Shown here piece by piece: positions 10,800 through 19,751 of a DNA stretch of 64,000 nt (the stretch's first letter is position 1; each line of letters begins with the position of its first letter). Made by a program: the position numbers and the translations under genes. Source of the DNA: Gilliamella sp. ESL0405 (GTDB lineage: Bacteria > Pseudomonadota > Gammaproteobacteria > Enterobacterales > Orbaceae); the NCBI RefSeq assembly GCF_019469205.1, contig NZ_CP048265.1, positions 1,736,001-1,800,000 on the forward strand. The letters run 5' to 3'. Below the pieces are notes generated by a model. It had not been told where the DNA came from and ran no database searches. It was given only the letters and a program-made list of their open reading frames with translations.

Positions 10800-11228
10800 T
10801 TAAATATCTAATACTTGCGGTTGTTGTGCCGCATGATTGTGCTCACTACCAGCATAAACTTTTAGTTTACGGTACATTGCACGACCTAGAGGACCTTTCG
10901 GTAACATGCCTTTTACAGCGATTTCGATGACTTGTTCAGGATGACGTTCAATCATTTCTTTGAAAGTCGCTTCTTTAAGCCCACCGATGTAGCCAGTATG
11001 ACGATAATAGATCTTATCAGTGCGTTTTTTGCCTGTTACAGCAACTTTCTCGGCATTGATAACGATAATATAATCACCTGTGTCAACATGTGGTGTATAT
11101 TCTGCTTTGTGTTTACCACGCAAACGGCTTGCGATTTCAGTTGCTAAACGACCTAACGTTTTGCCTTCTGCATCCACAACATACCAGTCGCGTTTAACTG
11201 TTTCTGGTTTAGCTGAAAAAGTACTCAT
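10800..11228 (-). CDS. rplM: 50S ribosomal protein L13 (uL13)
   Basis: The 142-residue protein has the uL13 signatures: [19 protein letters not shown] near the start, the [12 protein letters not shown] strand, and [20 protein letters not shown] in the second half. It is an early assembly protein of the large subunit. It is the first gene of rplM-rpsI. The upstream leader contains a strong hairpin and a TATAAT box on this strand. Confidence 0.99.
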   Translation of the reverse strand: MSTFSAKPETVKRDWYVVDAEGKTLGRLATEIASRLRGKHKAEYTPHVDTGDYIIVINAEKVAVTGKKRTDKIYYRHTGYIGGLKEATFKEMIERHPEQVIEIAVKGMLPKGPLGRAMYRKLKVYAGSEHNHAAQQPQVLDI

Positions 11229-11354
11229 TCGTAATTATCCAATAATTTAATTAATCTCACGTTAATAAATCATATGATTTATTTACACTTTTTTGATTGC
11301 TGCTATTAATTAACTAACCCCTTCGAGTTGTTATACTAATTTTGACAACCGAAA

Positions 11355-11400
11355 ACAGCGTTGGGAAGAACGCTGTCGTAACGTGGGTGGCGATATTATA
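11355..11400 (-). promoter_or_regulatory. rplM promoter -10 box and leader hairpin
   Basis: On the minus strand CTGTATAATATCGCC (-10 hexamer at 11400-11395) has a GC-containing discriminator typical of growth-rate-controlled promoters; no good -35 is visible. Just downstream, ACAGCGTT (11355-11362) pairs perfectly with AACGCTGT (11369-11376) around a six-base loop. The leader between it and the rplM start is about 125 bases. In E. coli, L13 represses its own mRNA, so this hairpin is a candidate autoregulatory site, by inference. Confidence 0.5.
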
Positions 11401-11505
11401 CAGAAATATATAAAAAGCGCTAGCGTTTATCATAAAAAATCGTAGCGAGAAAAAACAGTTACTGTTAAACTCTTTAAAAAACTCAATTAGCCAATATCAA
11501 TATCT

Positions 11506-12132
11506 ATGAAAAATCTAATCCAACTTACCGATAAAGAGTATATTAGCAAAGGCTTACACCGCAAATGTTATCATCATCCTGATGATGCCAATAAATGTAT
11601 CAAAGTTAATTATAACGAAGGTGCGCAAGAAGAAACCAGCCGTGAGATAGCGTATTATAAACACCTTATCAAACGTCATATCGCGTGGGACGCATTGGCG
11701 CAGTATTATGGTGCGGTCAATACTAATCTTGGCGAAGGTCAAGTTTTTGAGTTGATTCGAGATCAAGACGGTAACACATCAACTACCCTTGAAAAATATC
11801 TTGCTGATGAGCAACTGACTTCGCAGTACTATTCAGCGCTGGTAACCGCTTTGAAAAAATTAAAAGCCGATTTATTGCGTGATCGCATTATTACCATGAC
11901 CATTAAAAGCAAAAATATTTTGTTTCAACATCAATCTGCCGATCAAAACCGATTAGTCATTATTGATAATATCGGCAATTCAACCTTTATTCCCATTGCC
12001 AACTACATCGATTTTTTTGCTAAAAGCAAAATTGAACGAACTTGGCAACGATTTTTAAAATCACTAATCAGAGAAAATACCCATAATCCTTTGATCACAA
12101 ATCTGGTCAATGATGTGAATCACTCAGCTTAA
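11506..12132 (+). CDS. yrbL: YrbL-family protein (PhoP/PmrA regulon)
   Basis: The 208-residue protein matches the YrbL family, whose fold resembles a small protein kinase. The N-terminus has LTDKEYISKGLHRKCYHHP followed by CIKVNYN, where a kinase would hold its nucleotide-binding lysine. Later NILF and VIIDNIGN sit where the catalytic and metal loops of kinases lie. YrbL in enterobacteria is switched on by PhoP and PmrA, but its biochemical role is not established. The last 26 bases overlap the 3' end of basS on the other strand. The region upstream carries TTAA pairs, but their spacing (nine) does not fit a PmrA box. Confidence 0.9.
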   Translation: MKNLIQLTDKEYISKGLHRKCYHHPDDANKCIKVNYNEGAQEETSREIAYYKHLIKRHIAWDALAQYYGAVNTNLGEGQVFELIRDQDGNTSTTLEKYLADEQLTSQYYSALVTALKKLKADLLRDRIITMTIKSKNILFQHQSADQNRLVIIDNIGNSTFIPIANYIDFFAKSKIERTWQRFLKSLIRENTHNPLITNLVNDVNHSA

Positions 12133-13195
12133 GTTCTGCAATGGTACCTTGCTGGTTTGCTCTGTTTTTTAACGTAAATTGCCCATGATGTAATTTGGTT
12201 ATACGGTTGACAATACTCAGACCAAGCCCGATACCATTATGTTTCCTGTCCATACGGAAAAACGCTTGTGTCAGTTTTTCCGTTTTTGACTCATCAATAC
12301 CACTCCCCTCATCTTCTACTGTTATCACAATCATATCGGCTTGTTTAAAGCAACTTACCGTTATTTTGCTGTTTGCCGGGCTATAACGATAACTATTTTC
12401 CACTAAGTTGCGAATCAATAATCGAATCAAGGTAGCATCACCATTAAAAAATAGCTGATTATCTTGATAATACCATACTAGCTGTTGCTGTTTTTGCTCA
12501 GTTAATTCGGTCAGTTCATCAGAAAGTGGGATGATGATGTCGTCATAAAAATTTATCTTCTGATATTGCCCAATAGTGAATTTTTGACTTGCCCGTGCCA
12601 GCATTAACAATTGTTCAACCGTATTGACCAGTCGATCTATCCGTTCAATTAATTCACGGCAATCAATCTTATTTTTGTTTTCTAAAAGTTCTAAATGTAA
12701 GCGAATGCCGGCTAATGGCGTGCGCATTTCATGAGCAACGTCCGCTGTGAACAAGCGTTCTTGTACCAATGTATTACTTAATCGGACAAAGAGTTTATTT
12801 AACACATTAGTGATTGATTTGATTTCCCGCATGTGGCTAATTTGGCTAATGGGTTTAAGATTATCTTCTGTACGTTGATTTAAATCTTGTTCAAGTATTT
12901 CAAGCGGCTTTGTGATCCATTTGATCGCTTTATAAGCCAAAAATAGCGTGACTAACATCATCGAAAACGCTGAGCAAAATAAGGCAAAAATGGCTTCTAG
13001 CTCTTCGTGCTCAACAACTTCATCAATCTTATTTTGACTTAACGTTAAATTGACAAGGACATCGATTTGCTCTTTACTTTCATGCCATAACCATAATACC
13101 GTGATAATTTGACATATCAGCATAATTGCGCCCAGCGTGAAAAAGAGATTCCAACGGATACTATGGCGAATGTTACTGAGGGATTGACGAATCAT
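12107..13195 (-). CDS. basS: Sensor histidine kinase BasS/PmrB
   Basis: The 362-residue kinase closely follows E. coli BasS. A membrane span at about 15-36 and another at about 68-92 border a short periplasmic loop with acidic residues (EVVEHEELE), as expected for a cation-sensing PmrB. HAMP follows. The phosphoacceptor is H155 in ADVAHEMRTPLAGIRLHLEL. The ATP-binding parts are present: NLVENSYRYSP (N box), EDEGSGID (G1) and GIGLGLSIV (G2). PmrB senses ferric iron, aluminium, mild acid or polymyxin and controls lipid A modification. It lies 32 bp after basR in one operon. In E. coli eptA precedes basRS; here eptA is not in the window. Confidence 0.93.
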   Translation of the reverse strand: MIRQSLSNIRHSIRWNLFFTLGAIMLICQIITVLWLWHESKEQIDVLVNLTLSQNKIDEVVEHEELEAIFALFCSAFSMMLVTLFLAYKAIKWITKPLEILEQDLNQRTEDNLKPISQISHMREIKSITNVLNKLFVRLSNTLVQERLFTADVAHEMRTPLAGIRLHLELLENKNKIDCRELIERIDRLVNTVEQLLMLARASQKFTIGQYQKINFYDDIIIPLSDELTELTEQKQQQLVWYYQDNQLFFNGDATLIRLLIRNLVENSYRYSPANSKITVSCFKQADMIVITVEDEGSGIDESKTEKLTQAFFRMDRKHNGIGLGLSIVNRITKLHHGQFTLKNRANQQGTIAELKLSDSHH

Positions 13196-13227
13196 ATCTG
13201 ATTTTATCCATAAAGCGAGAAAACTGA

Positions 13228-13890
13228 TTATTGACTAACATCGAGTTGATAGCCATAACCACGAACAGTCCGAATGGTTTTTCGGCCTAGTTTAGTCCGT
13301 AAACCGTGAATATACACTTCTAGCACATTGGAGCTAGGGTCACTTTGCCAATCATATAAATCATTTTGTAACAGATCACGATGAACCTTTTCGCCCGCTT
13401 TAAGCATCAAACGGGATAAAACAATAAACTCTTTGGGCGTAAGGGTCACTTCTTTATCATCCAATGTCACTTTTTGTTGTTTGATATCAATAGTAATTGC
13501 ACCATAAGTTATTACATTATCAGCCGTTCCTTGATTTCGGCGAATTAATGCTCGCACTCTGGCAAGGAGTTCGGTCAATGCAAAGGGTTTAATTAAATAA
13601 TCATCCGCTCCTTGATCTAAACCTTCGACGCGATCTTCAATCGTATCACGAGCGGTTAATATGAGCACAGGGATATCAATATGATTTTTACGCCAGCGCA
13701 TCAACAGCTCTAAACCGTCGCAATCGGGTAACCCCAAATCTAATATGATCAAGCTAAATTGAGAAAATTGGATAAGATCTTCCGCCTGCTTGCCATTTGA
13801 TGCCACTTCACATACATAACCATTAGAGGTAATACCGTCATAAAGCCCTTTTTGTAATAGACTATCATCTTCTACAATCAGTATTTTCAT
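13228..13890 (-). CDS. basR: Response regulator BasR/PmrA
   Basis: The 220-residue OmpR-type regulator has the acidic pocket ED-D near residues 7-9, phosphoacceptor D51 (LDLGLPD), T79 and K101 (YLIKPF). The C-terminal winged helix has TPKEFIVLSRLMLKAGEKVH, SSNVLEVYIHGLRTKLG and IRTVRGYGYQL, almost as in E. coli BasR. It binds a direct repeat of TTAA-centred half-sites; such a box is visible before the nearby phosphatase gene (14609-14625) but I find none before basR itself. The gene starts at ATG 13890 and precedes basS. Confidence 0.93.
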   Translation of the reverse strand: MKILIVEDDSLLQKGLYDGITSNGYVCEVASNGKQAEDLIQFSQFSLIILDLGLPDCDGLELLMRWRKNHIDIPVLILTARDTIEDRVEGLDQGADDYLIKPFALTELLARVRALIRRNQGTADNVITYGAITIDIKQQKVTLDDKEVTLTPKEFIVLSRLMLKAGEKVHRDLLQNDLYDWQSDPSSNVLEVYIHGLRTKLGRKTIRTVRGYGYQLDVSQ

Positions 13891-14020
13891 TAGGAATCAC
13901 CCCAGTTATCGATATTAGAATCATGAGCATATTTTGACATTTATTATATGCTTTGCTGCACATATACCAAATCATTATTGTTAGTTGCCATAAACGTTTT
14001 ATTATTATCTATTGAGTCAG

Positions 14021-14557
14021 CTATCGGGATTTATTCGCACGCAACAACCAAATCTTATTGATGATGTATGCCGATATCAAACTCAATAAAAATCCGGTTA
14101 CGATATCGAGTGGCCAATGTATTCCAAGATAAATACGGCTCCAACAAACCAGCAAGGCAACAATTGTACAAAAGTAAAGCAAGGTTTTTAATTGAGATTG
14201 ATAGTTGAAATATATAGTGCAACAAATTCCCCAAACAAATACTGCATGCTGACTAGGAAATGAGCTGGTTTTATCATGATATAGATAATTCGTACCAATA
14301 TCCAGTGCAAACGGGCGGGGTGAATAGATCAGATGTCGAATTAAAAATGTGATGCTAAGTGCTACGATTAAAGTGACAACAATCTTAATAATCAACAAGC
14401 GATAACTTTTATTAATTGCGCCACCGATAATGAGCACAATAATCGGTAGAAAGGCCAGATAGTTGGCACAAAAGATAGCAAAAGAGATAAACAGCTTCGA
14501 TGCATGATCAGAAGCATTGATTAACAAAAAAAGTTGAGTATTTAAATCGCGCCACAT
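14021..14557 (-). CDS. ybjG: PAP2-family undecaprenyl-pyrophosphate phosphatase, YbjG-like
   Basis: The 178-residue inner-membrane protein has the three PAP2 motifs: a lysine-free version of motif 1 ending SPRPFA, motif 2 SFPSQHA (usual PSGH) and motif 3 SRIYLGIHWPLD, which fits SRx5Hx3D. The N-terminus NTQLFLLINA resembles E. coli YbjG (NLSLFSLINA). YbjG dephosphorylates undecaprenyl pyrophosphate to recycle the lipid carrier for peptidoglycan and other polymers. ybjG is a known PmrA target in Salmonella, and a good PmrA box lies 52-68 bp upstream here, which strengthens the assignment. LpxT, a related phosphotransferase, is the main alternative. Confidence 0.8.
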   Translation of the reverse strand: MWRDLNTQLFLLINASDHASKLFISFAIFCANYLAFLPIIVLIIGGAINKSYRLLIIKIVVTLIVALSITFLIRHLIYSPRPFALDIGTNYLYHDKTSSFPSQHAVFVWGICCTIYFNYQSQLKTLLYFCTIVALLVCWSRIYLGIHWPLDIVTGFLLSLISAYIINKIWLLRANKSR

Positions 14558-14608
14558 ACCGCATCCACTTGAATTATTGATTACTTTTGAATAATTTAAT
14601 CGTTAAAT

Positions 14609-14625
14609 CTTAAAAAAACCTTAAT
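14609..14625 (-). promoter_or_regulatory. PmrA (BasR) box upstream of ybjG-like gene
   Basis: Two TTAA half-sites at 14610-14613 and 14621-14624 are 11 bp apart; on the plus strand they read CTTAAA, five bases, CTTAAT, against the published consensus YTTAAK-N5-YTTAAK. A third TTAA lies seven bases away at 14603-14606, as at the Salmonella pmrC promoter. It is 52-68 bp upstream of the phosphatase start, a normal activator position. Confidence 0.7.
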
Positions 14626-14805
14626 AAATCATCAAGCCAATAACCATATTAAGCAATCTGTATGGCGTAATGATACGATAAAATCGTTTAAGCAAAGGAG
14701 CAAACAGCAAGTGTCGATGTATCGTTATCAATGCGTAATTGTCGATATCGTATTTGTTATTAACGTAGTTGTTGATAGATAGTTTAAGCTTAGTCACCCT
14801 ATTTT

Positions 14806-15489
14806 TTAATTTTTCTGATTGAATCGTTTTTGCGTCAATCGCGAAACAGAAATATCGAGTGATGCGCAAATCACAAAATAGACCAAAATAACAAATAAAA
14901 AGATTTCGGTCGGATAAACCATACTGCGGTTGTTAATCTGCGTAGCAATAAAGGTAAATTCAGCAACACCAACAATATAAGCTAACGAGGTGTCTTTGAT
15001 TAATGATACCCATTGATTGACAAACGACGGCAACATCATTTTCAACGCTTGAGGTAAAATAATATAGCCAATCACTTGTCGTTTTGTCAGCCCAAGCGAG
15101 TAAGCTGCTTGCCACTGCTCGTTAGCTATCGCCACCATGCCAGCATGCACAGAGTGCCCAATATAAGCAGCGCCGATGAAGGTTAAGGCCGAGATCACGG
15201 TTGCAATTGCCGGTACATCAATATTTAACAAAACCGGCAAAAGAAAATAAGTCCAAAAAATCAGCATAATGACCGGAATAGCCCGTAAAAAACCAAGTAA
15301 AATGATGAGTAATTGACGAGCGATGCCGTTAAGAACGGTCAGACCGATACCGGCGAGTATGCCTAATAGCGTTGAGAAGATTATCGCAATAACGCTCATC
15401 ATTAGCGTTAAAAATATACCGCCGGGAAAGTTACCCCACATAAGATAAGGCAAATTATCCCAAATAACCGTTAATCCTTTAAGTTCCAT
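14806..15489 (-). CDS. Polar amino acid ABC transporter permease (second)
   Basis: A 227-residue inner-membrane permease of the His/Glu/Gln family. It has five membrane spans and the cytoplasmic loop EQWQAAYSLGLTKRQVIGYIILPQAL, which contains the EAA motif that contacts the ATPase. It starts 6 bp after the end of the other permease, so the pair is an operon and probably works as a heterodimer. No ATP-binding gene follows before the ybjG-like gene, so the ATPase must be supplied from elsewhere. Resembles GltK, but substrate cannot be read from the sequence. Confidence 0.9.
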   Translation of the reverse strand: MELKGLTVIWDNLPYLMWGNFPGGIFLTLMMSVIAIIFSTLLGILAGIGLTVLNGIARQLLIILLGFLRAIPVIMLIFWTYFLLPVLLNIDVPAIATVISALTFIGAAYIGHSVHAGMVAIANEQWQAAYSLGLTKRQVIGYIILPQALKMMLPSFVNQWVSLIKDTSLAYIVGVAEFTFIATQINNRSMVYPTEIFLFVILVYFVICASLDISVSRLTQKRFNQKN

Positions 15490-15495
15490 TATTTT

Positions 15496-16221
15496 CTAAA
15501 CCTTACTGGTTGATAATCTTGTTGTTTGATAAATATTGCCAAGGGTACCAACTATCACAATGGCTAAAATATATAACAATGTTGCTATAGCAAAATCTTG
15601 AAATGTTTTTAGTGACTCTGTTTCAATCTGCCGTGATACATAAGAAAGCTCAAGCACCCCGATAGCCATGGTTAATGATGAATTTTTGATGATATTCATA
15701 TATTGACCAATTAAAGGCGAAAAGGCGATACGAAAACTTTGCGGTAATATGATAAATCGCATACTTTGCCACCAACTTAACCCCAATGCTAAAGAGGCTT
15801 GCTGTTGACCCTTTGCCACGCCGGAAATCCCAGCCTGAAACTCTTTGGCAATAAAAGCGCTTGAATAAAATGTTAACGCAATTAAACCGATGATAAATTC
15901 AAAAGAAGGCATTTTTAACGTGAAAAAATAGCAAGAGATTTGTGGTTCATCTAATAACGCCATTTTCAATTCAGCCGGCAACAAGTTGCCTACGCCAAAA
16001 TACCAAAAAAACAGTTGAGGCAATAATGGTGAATAACGAAAAATAGCGTTATATCCCCCTATTACCCCTTTAATCAATTTAAAGTGGCTTTGCTCTGCAA
16101 TAGCTAATAAAAAACCTAAAAGCGTTGATAAAATAATGGTGAGAAATGAAATCGCTAAGGTGACTAAAAAAGCATCCCATAACCACCATAAATATCGAGG
16201 CTCAAGTAGTTGCTCAAACAT
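15496..16221 (-). CDS. Polar amino acid ABC transporter permease (first)
   Basis: A 241-residue permease of the same family, similar in type to GltJ. The EAA loop reads KGQQQASLALGLSWWQSMRFIILP, and FIAKEFQAGISG precedes it. It overlaps closely with its partners: two bases after the binding-protein gene and six before the second permease. A putative glutamate/aspartate or glutamine importer is likely from the gene order binding protein-permease-permease. Confidence 0.9.
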   Translation of the reverse strand: MFEQLLEPRYLWWLWDAFLVTLAISFLTIILSTLLGFLLAIAEQSHFKLIKGVIGGYNAIFRYSPLLPQLFFWYFGVGNLLPAELKMALLDEPQISCYFFTLKMPSFEFIIGLIALTFYSSAFIAKEFQAGISGVAKGQQQASLALGLSWWQSMRFIILPQSFRIAFSPLIGQYMNIIKNSSLTMAIGVLELSYVSRQIETESLKTFQDFAIATLLYILAIVIVGTLGNIYQTTRLSTSKV

Positions 16222-16223
16222 GG

Positions 16224-17051
16224 TTACTGACCGTTACCTATTTTAAAATCACCACGTGGCATGGCCGATCTAGTATCTGGTCCAAACCAACGATTATAAA
16301 TAGTGACAGCCTCGCCGTCTTTTTCAAGATTTAATAAAATTTGATTCACTTTATCTTTTAAACGTGTTTCACCTTTTGGAATGCCGACGGCTTGATACTC
16401 TTGAGTGATACTAAATGGTGAAATTTCAAATTCTGCACGTTGATCTTCCGGCACATTAGCCAATAAACCAATTAGCTTAGCATCATCTTGAGTAATAGCA
16501 TTAACTAGCCCATTACGTAAGGCAGCAAAGGCAAAAGGCGTATCGTCATACGAAATCACTTTAGCAGTAGGATACTTTTCACGTAGGGTAATTTCCATTA
16601 CCGTCCCTTTATCTGCGCCAATACGAAGATTGTTAAGATCATCTGCCGTTTTTAACACGCCTTTTTTAGCAACAAATTTTTGTCCGGTTGCAAAGTAAGG
16701 CACACTAAAATCGACCGCTTTGGCACGCTCCTCAGTCACTGTAAAATTAGCCACAATTAAATCGGCTTTTTGTGAAGTTAATAAAGGTATACGATTGGCT
16801 GGATTAGTGGGAACTAACTCAACTTTTACATTTAAAGCTTTACCGATTTCATTAGCATAATCAACATCAAGCCCGACAATTTGATTAGTCTTTTCATCGA
16901 TATAGCCAAACGGCGGATTACTATCAAATACCGCTATTTTGATCTGTCCGCGTTTTTCAATATCATCTAAGCGATCGGCATAGACCGAACTCGCAACAAA
17001 TAATGAGCCAATTAAGGCAACCGCCGTCAGTGATTTAGTTAAAAATTTCAT
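16224..17051 (-). CDS. Periplasmic amino-acid-binding protein of ABC importer
   Basis: A 275-residue solute-binding protein with a Sec signal peptide (MKFLTKSL...VASSVYA, cleavage near residue 25). The mature part has the family-3 pattern: IKIAVFDSNPPFGYIDE, GLDVDYANEIGKAL, ADLIVANFTVTEERAKAVDFS and IGADKGTVMEI. The ATG at 17051 follows a GGGGGAT ribosome site. It is the first gene of the importer. The ligand is probably a polar amino acid; FDSNPPFGY and the N-terminal half look closer to glutamine/glutamate binders than to basic amino acid binders, but this is weak. Confidence 0.92.
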   Translation of the reverse strand: MKFLTKSLTAVALIGSLFVASSVYADRLDDIEKRGQIKIAVFDSNPPFGYIDEKTNQIVGLDVDYANEIGKALNVKVELVPTNPANRIPLLTSQKADLIVANFTVTEERAKAVDFSVPYFATGQKFVAKKGVLKTADDLNNLRIGADKGTVMEITLREKYPTAKVISYDDTPFAFAALRNGLVNAITQDDAKLIGLLANVPEDQRAEFEISPFSITQEYQAVGIPKGETRLKDKVNQILLNLEKDGEAVTIYNRWFGPDTRSAMPRGDFKIGNGQ

Positions 17052-17179
17052 TGTTATTATCCCCCATTGGACTTTGTATAGGGTTTCAGTCTATCAATAA
17101 AGTATTTGGGTTAATAAATAACAATTATTTAGGTGCTTATAACTTAAAGTTATATTTAAAATGACCCATAACTTATAAA

Positions 17180-17540
17180 TAGTACACCATTGTACTATTA
17201 GCAATAAAATAACTCGGGTTTTAGCATTTAAAACCTTTACACATCATAGTATCAAGCTGAGTGTCTTTGCACTTTTGTGCCGGCTGGATTGTGAAAAGGT
17301 TCCAATCGAAAAATAATAAAAGGCAAATACATTGTAAAATAGATAGTAAGGTAAAAATCATCTGAATTGATAAAAGTTCTCTCTGTACACTCACCACCGA
17401 CCGATTTGATATTCAAAATAAATATGGTTATTAAGATCCAAATTCCCTGCCAACTACAAGATTTAAAAGAGACTATTGAGTTAATTTAAATTAATAAACA
17501 AATATGATATTGATTGAAAATTAGACTGAATTCAACAATC
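17180..17540. repeat. Left copy of ~360-bp direct repeat bordering the CDI locus
   Basis: From 'tagtacac' to 'attcaacaat' this segment matches 59553-59911 almost base for base with few indels, in the same orientation. Shared landmarks are 'ttttgtgccggctggattgt', 'gataaaagttctct', 'caccaccgaccgatttgat' and 'gagatccaaattccctgcc' (aagatcc here). No intact gene is present. Both copies are followed by Imm11-like sequence: only the 3' end on this side, a whole gene on the right. Confidence 0.9.
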
Positions 17541-17545
17541 ATCTT

Positions 17546-17629
17546 TACCATAAGACCGTTGTTGATGCTATTATGAAAGTTAATCCTAAAGGTGTGTTAT
17601 TTACAAAAGTGGAAGATTGGTCTTTCTAA
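17546..17629 (+). pseudogene. 3' remnant of an Imm11/DUF1629-like immunity gene
   Basis: The 27 codons read YHKTVVDAIMKVNPKGVLF-TKVEDWSF-stop. They align with the ends of the two genes at 59956-60546 (YHRSIVEALMTVKPTGLKF, then IKVEDWHI) and 60832-61377 (KAIMAVNPTGMEF). The rest of the gene is missing: the border repeat runs straight into this piece, so an internal deletion has taken about 170 codons. Confidence 0.75.
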
Positions 17630-17962
17630 TTTTCGAGAAGATTTGAAGATATTAATCCAACTGAAACAACGAGGATGAAAATATCCGAGAGTTAATTTTA
17701 TATGAATGATGAAATTTAGTTAAAAATAAACTTCATTCCCACTACAAAAAGAGCAGGATAAATTCTTGCTCTTTGCTCAAGAAAATACTTCAAATTATCC
17801 TAAGCCTAACTTACAACCAATAATGCCCCCCTATAAATACATTTATACCGAACAGATTACCTATTTCTTTTTATATAAAAACACTTATCGTTTTTAAATA
17901 GACTATTTATTAGTCATATGTTAATATTTCAAAAAAGGATTTTTATTAGATTTTGATTTTAT
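17630..17962. other. A/T-rich region upstream of cdiB with a hairpin
   Basis: No gene is visible. AAAGAGCA (17748-17755) pairs perfectly with TGCTCTTT (17767-17774); on the minus strand it is followed by TTT, so it may be a weak terminator. The last 100 bases are strongly A/T-rich and presumably contain the cdiB promoter, but no -35/-10 pair stands out. Confidence 0.45.
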
Positions 17963-19663
17963 ATGGATTTTTTATTTAAATATAGCTGTATTGCGGCTGT
18001 AACAATCGTATTAACATCACCCATAGCAATAGCTCAATTGCCTGCTACGCAACAGTTGGGTGATATGCAACTGATTCATCAACAAGAGCGTCAAAAGGCT
18101 TTAGAAGAATCATTAAATACCACTGCTCCCGATATTCATTTGCTTCCGCCGACAACCAGTGTCAACGAGTTAAATTTTCCGCAAGAGTCTTTATGTTTCA
18201 ATATTGATCAGGTTCAATTGCTTGAGCGTGATAAATTACCCTGGTTTGTTCCTTTAAACAAGCTTGCCCAACAAGCAGAGCATCGCTGTTTAGGCGCTAA
18301 AGGGGTGAACATTTTAATGAGCGCCATTCAAGATCGCTTAGTCAGTTATGGCTATATTACTACAAGAGTGGTTGTGCCGGAGCAGGATTTAACCCAAGGG
18401 GTGTTAAAATTACTCCTGGTTGAAGGTAAAGTGAGACATGTACGTTACACCGATGACAGTGATAAATATGCGCAACTTTACACCGCGATGCCGGCAAGAG
18501 AAGGGAAAATCTTAAATTTACGTGATATCGAGCAAGGGCTTGAAAATCTTCAGCGCATACCGACAGTCAGCACGCAAATGCAATTAGTCCCGGGTGATAA
18601 GCCGGGTGAAAGCGATATTATGATTAGTCGCAAGCAGACTAAAATGTGGCGATTAGGGTTATCGATTGATGACTCGGGCACCAAAGCTACCGGTCGTGAT
18701 CAGGGTGGTGCCACTTTATATCTGGACAACCTGTTATCATTGAGTGATTCGTTTTATGGATCAGTAGGACATGATTTAAACGGAAAAGGCGAATACGGCT
18801 CCCGTAACTTTTTATTGTCCTATTCGGTACCTTTCGGCTATTGGACGCTCAATACATCATTATCCGGTAATAAATATCATCAAACTGTAGCCGGGCAAAA
18901 TGTCAATTATCAGTACAGTGGGCGCAGCCGTAATGCCAATATCCAACTTAGCCGCGTTATTCACCGTAATGAGTCACAAAAAACAACCTTAAGCTATGGC
19001 CTTTCACTGCGCCAATCGCATAACTATATCAATAATACGGAGCTTGAAGTTCAACAGCGCAAAACCACACATTGGCAATTGGGTTTACAGCATCGACACT
19101 ATATTAAAGATATCACGTTAGATGCGGGTATAACTTATCAAAAAGGCGTACGTTGGTTTAATGCTAAAAAAGCACCGGAAGAAAAAAGCCCGGAAAATAG
19201 CGGCAGTCCCCTGTCTGAGATCTTTTTAGTTAACTTTTCAGCCAATGTCCCATTTAGTTTGGCTGAGCAACCGTTTCGCTATCGATTAGATTATCAAGGG
19301 CAATATACCCGAGGCGGGGATTTAACCTCACCTGAACAGTTTTCAATCGGCGGACGTTGGAGTGTACGCGGTTTTGATGGCGAGCTTACCTTGAAAGCCG
19401 ATCGAGGCTGGTATTTACGTAATGAGTTTGCCTGGCAAGCACCGCTTAATCACGAGCCTTATCTGGGTATTGATACCGGTGAAGTATCCGGTACCAAAAG
19501 TGAGTACCTGCTTGGCCGACATTTAACCGGTGGCGTTGTTGGTGTGCGGGGCAATAATTATGGATTCTATTATGACTTCTTTGCCGGTAAGCCAATTCGC
19601 AAACCGAAAGGATTTAAAACCAATCCATTGACGTTAGGCTTTAATATCAATTGGAATTATTAA
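17963..19663 (+). CDS. cdiB: Two-partner secretion transporter CdiB (ShlB/FhaC family)
   Basis: CdiB is the outer-membrane barrel that exports and displays CdiA. The 566-residue protein starts with a signal peptide (cleavage near AIA-QLP, residue 24). A POTRA region follows (LMSAIQDRLVSYGYITTRVVVP; DIEQGLENLQRIP), then a 16-strand barrel with the family motif RGF in GGRWSVRGFDGEL, which lies on the loop that enters the pore. A stop codon just upstream in frame and the lack of an earlier ATG fix the start, although its ribosome site is poor. It precedes cdiA by 88 bp, the usual cdiBAI order. Confidence 0.95.
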   Translation: MDFLFKYSCIAAVTIVLTSPIAIAQLPATQQLGDMQLIHQQERQKALEESLNTTAPDIHLLPPTTSVNELNFPQESLCFNIDQVQLLERDKLPWFVPLNKLAQQAEHRCLGAKGVNILMSAIQDRLVSYGYITTRVVVPEQDLTQGVLKLLLVEGKVRHVRYTDDSDKYAQLYTAMPAREGKILNLRDIEQGLENLQRIPTVSTQMQLVPGDKPGESDIMISRKQTKMWRLGLSIDDSGTKATGRDQGGATLYLDNLLSLSDSFYGSVGHDLNGKGEYGSRNFLLSYSVPFGYWTLNTSLSGNKYHQTVAGQNVNYQYSGRSRNANIQLSRVIHRNESQKTTLSYGLSLRQSHNYINNTELEVQQRKTTHWQLGLQHRHYIKDITLDAGITYQKGVRWFNAKKAPEEKSPENSGSPLSEIFLVNFSANVPFSLAEQPFRYRLDYQGQYTRGGDLTSPEQFSIGGRWSVRGFDGELTLKADRGWYLRNEFAWQAPLNHEPYLGIDTGEVSGTKSEYLLGRHLTGGVVGVRGNNYGFYYDFFAGKPIRKPKGFKTNPLTLGFNINWNY

Positions 19664-19751
19664 CTGAGTATTGCGTGAATTACACATCGTATACCCGACC
19701 AGTTATACATGGAAATAAGTAATAAACAGAATGGAATGAAGGAATTAAAAA

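Noticed and set aside
14621-14869. 82-codon minus-strand frame after the second permease
   Set aside because: It overlaps the permease end in another frame, has no family resemblance and no ribosome site.
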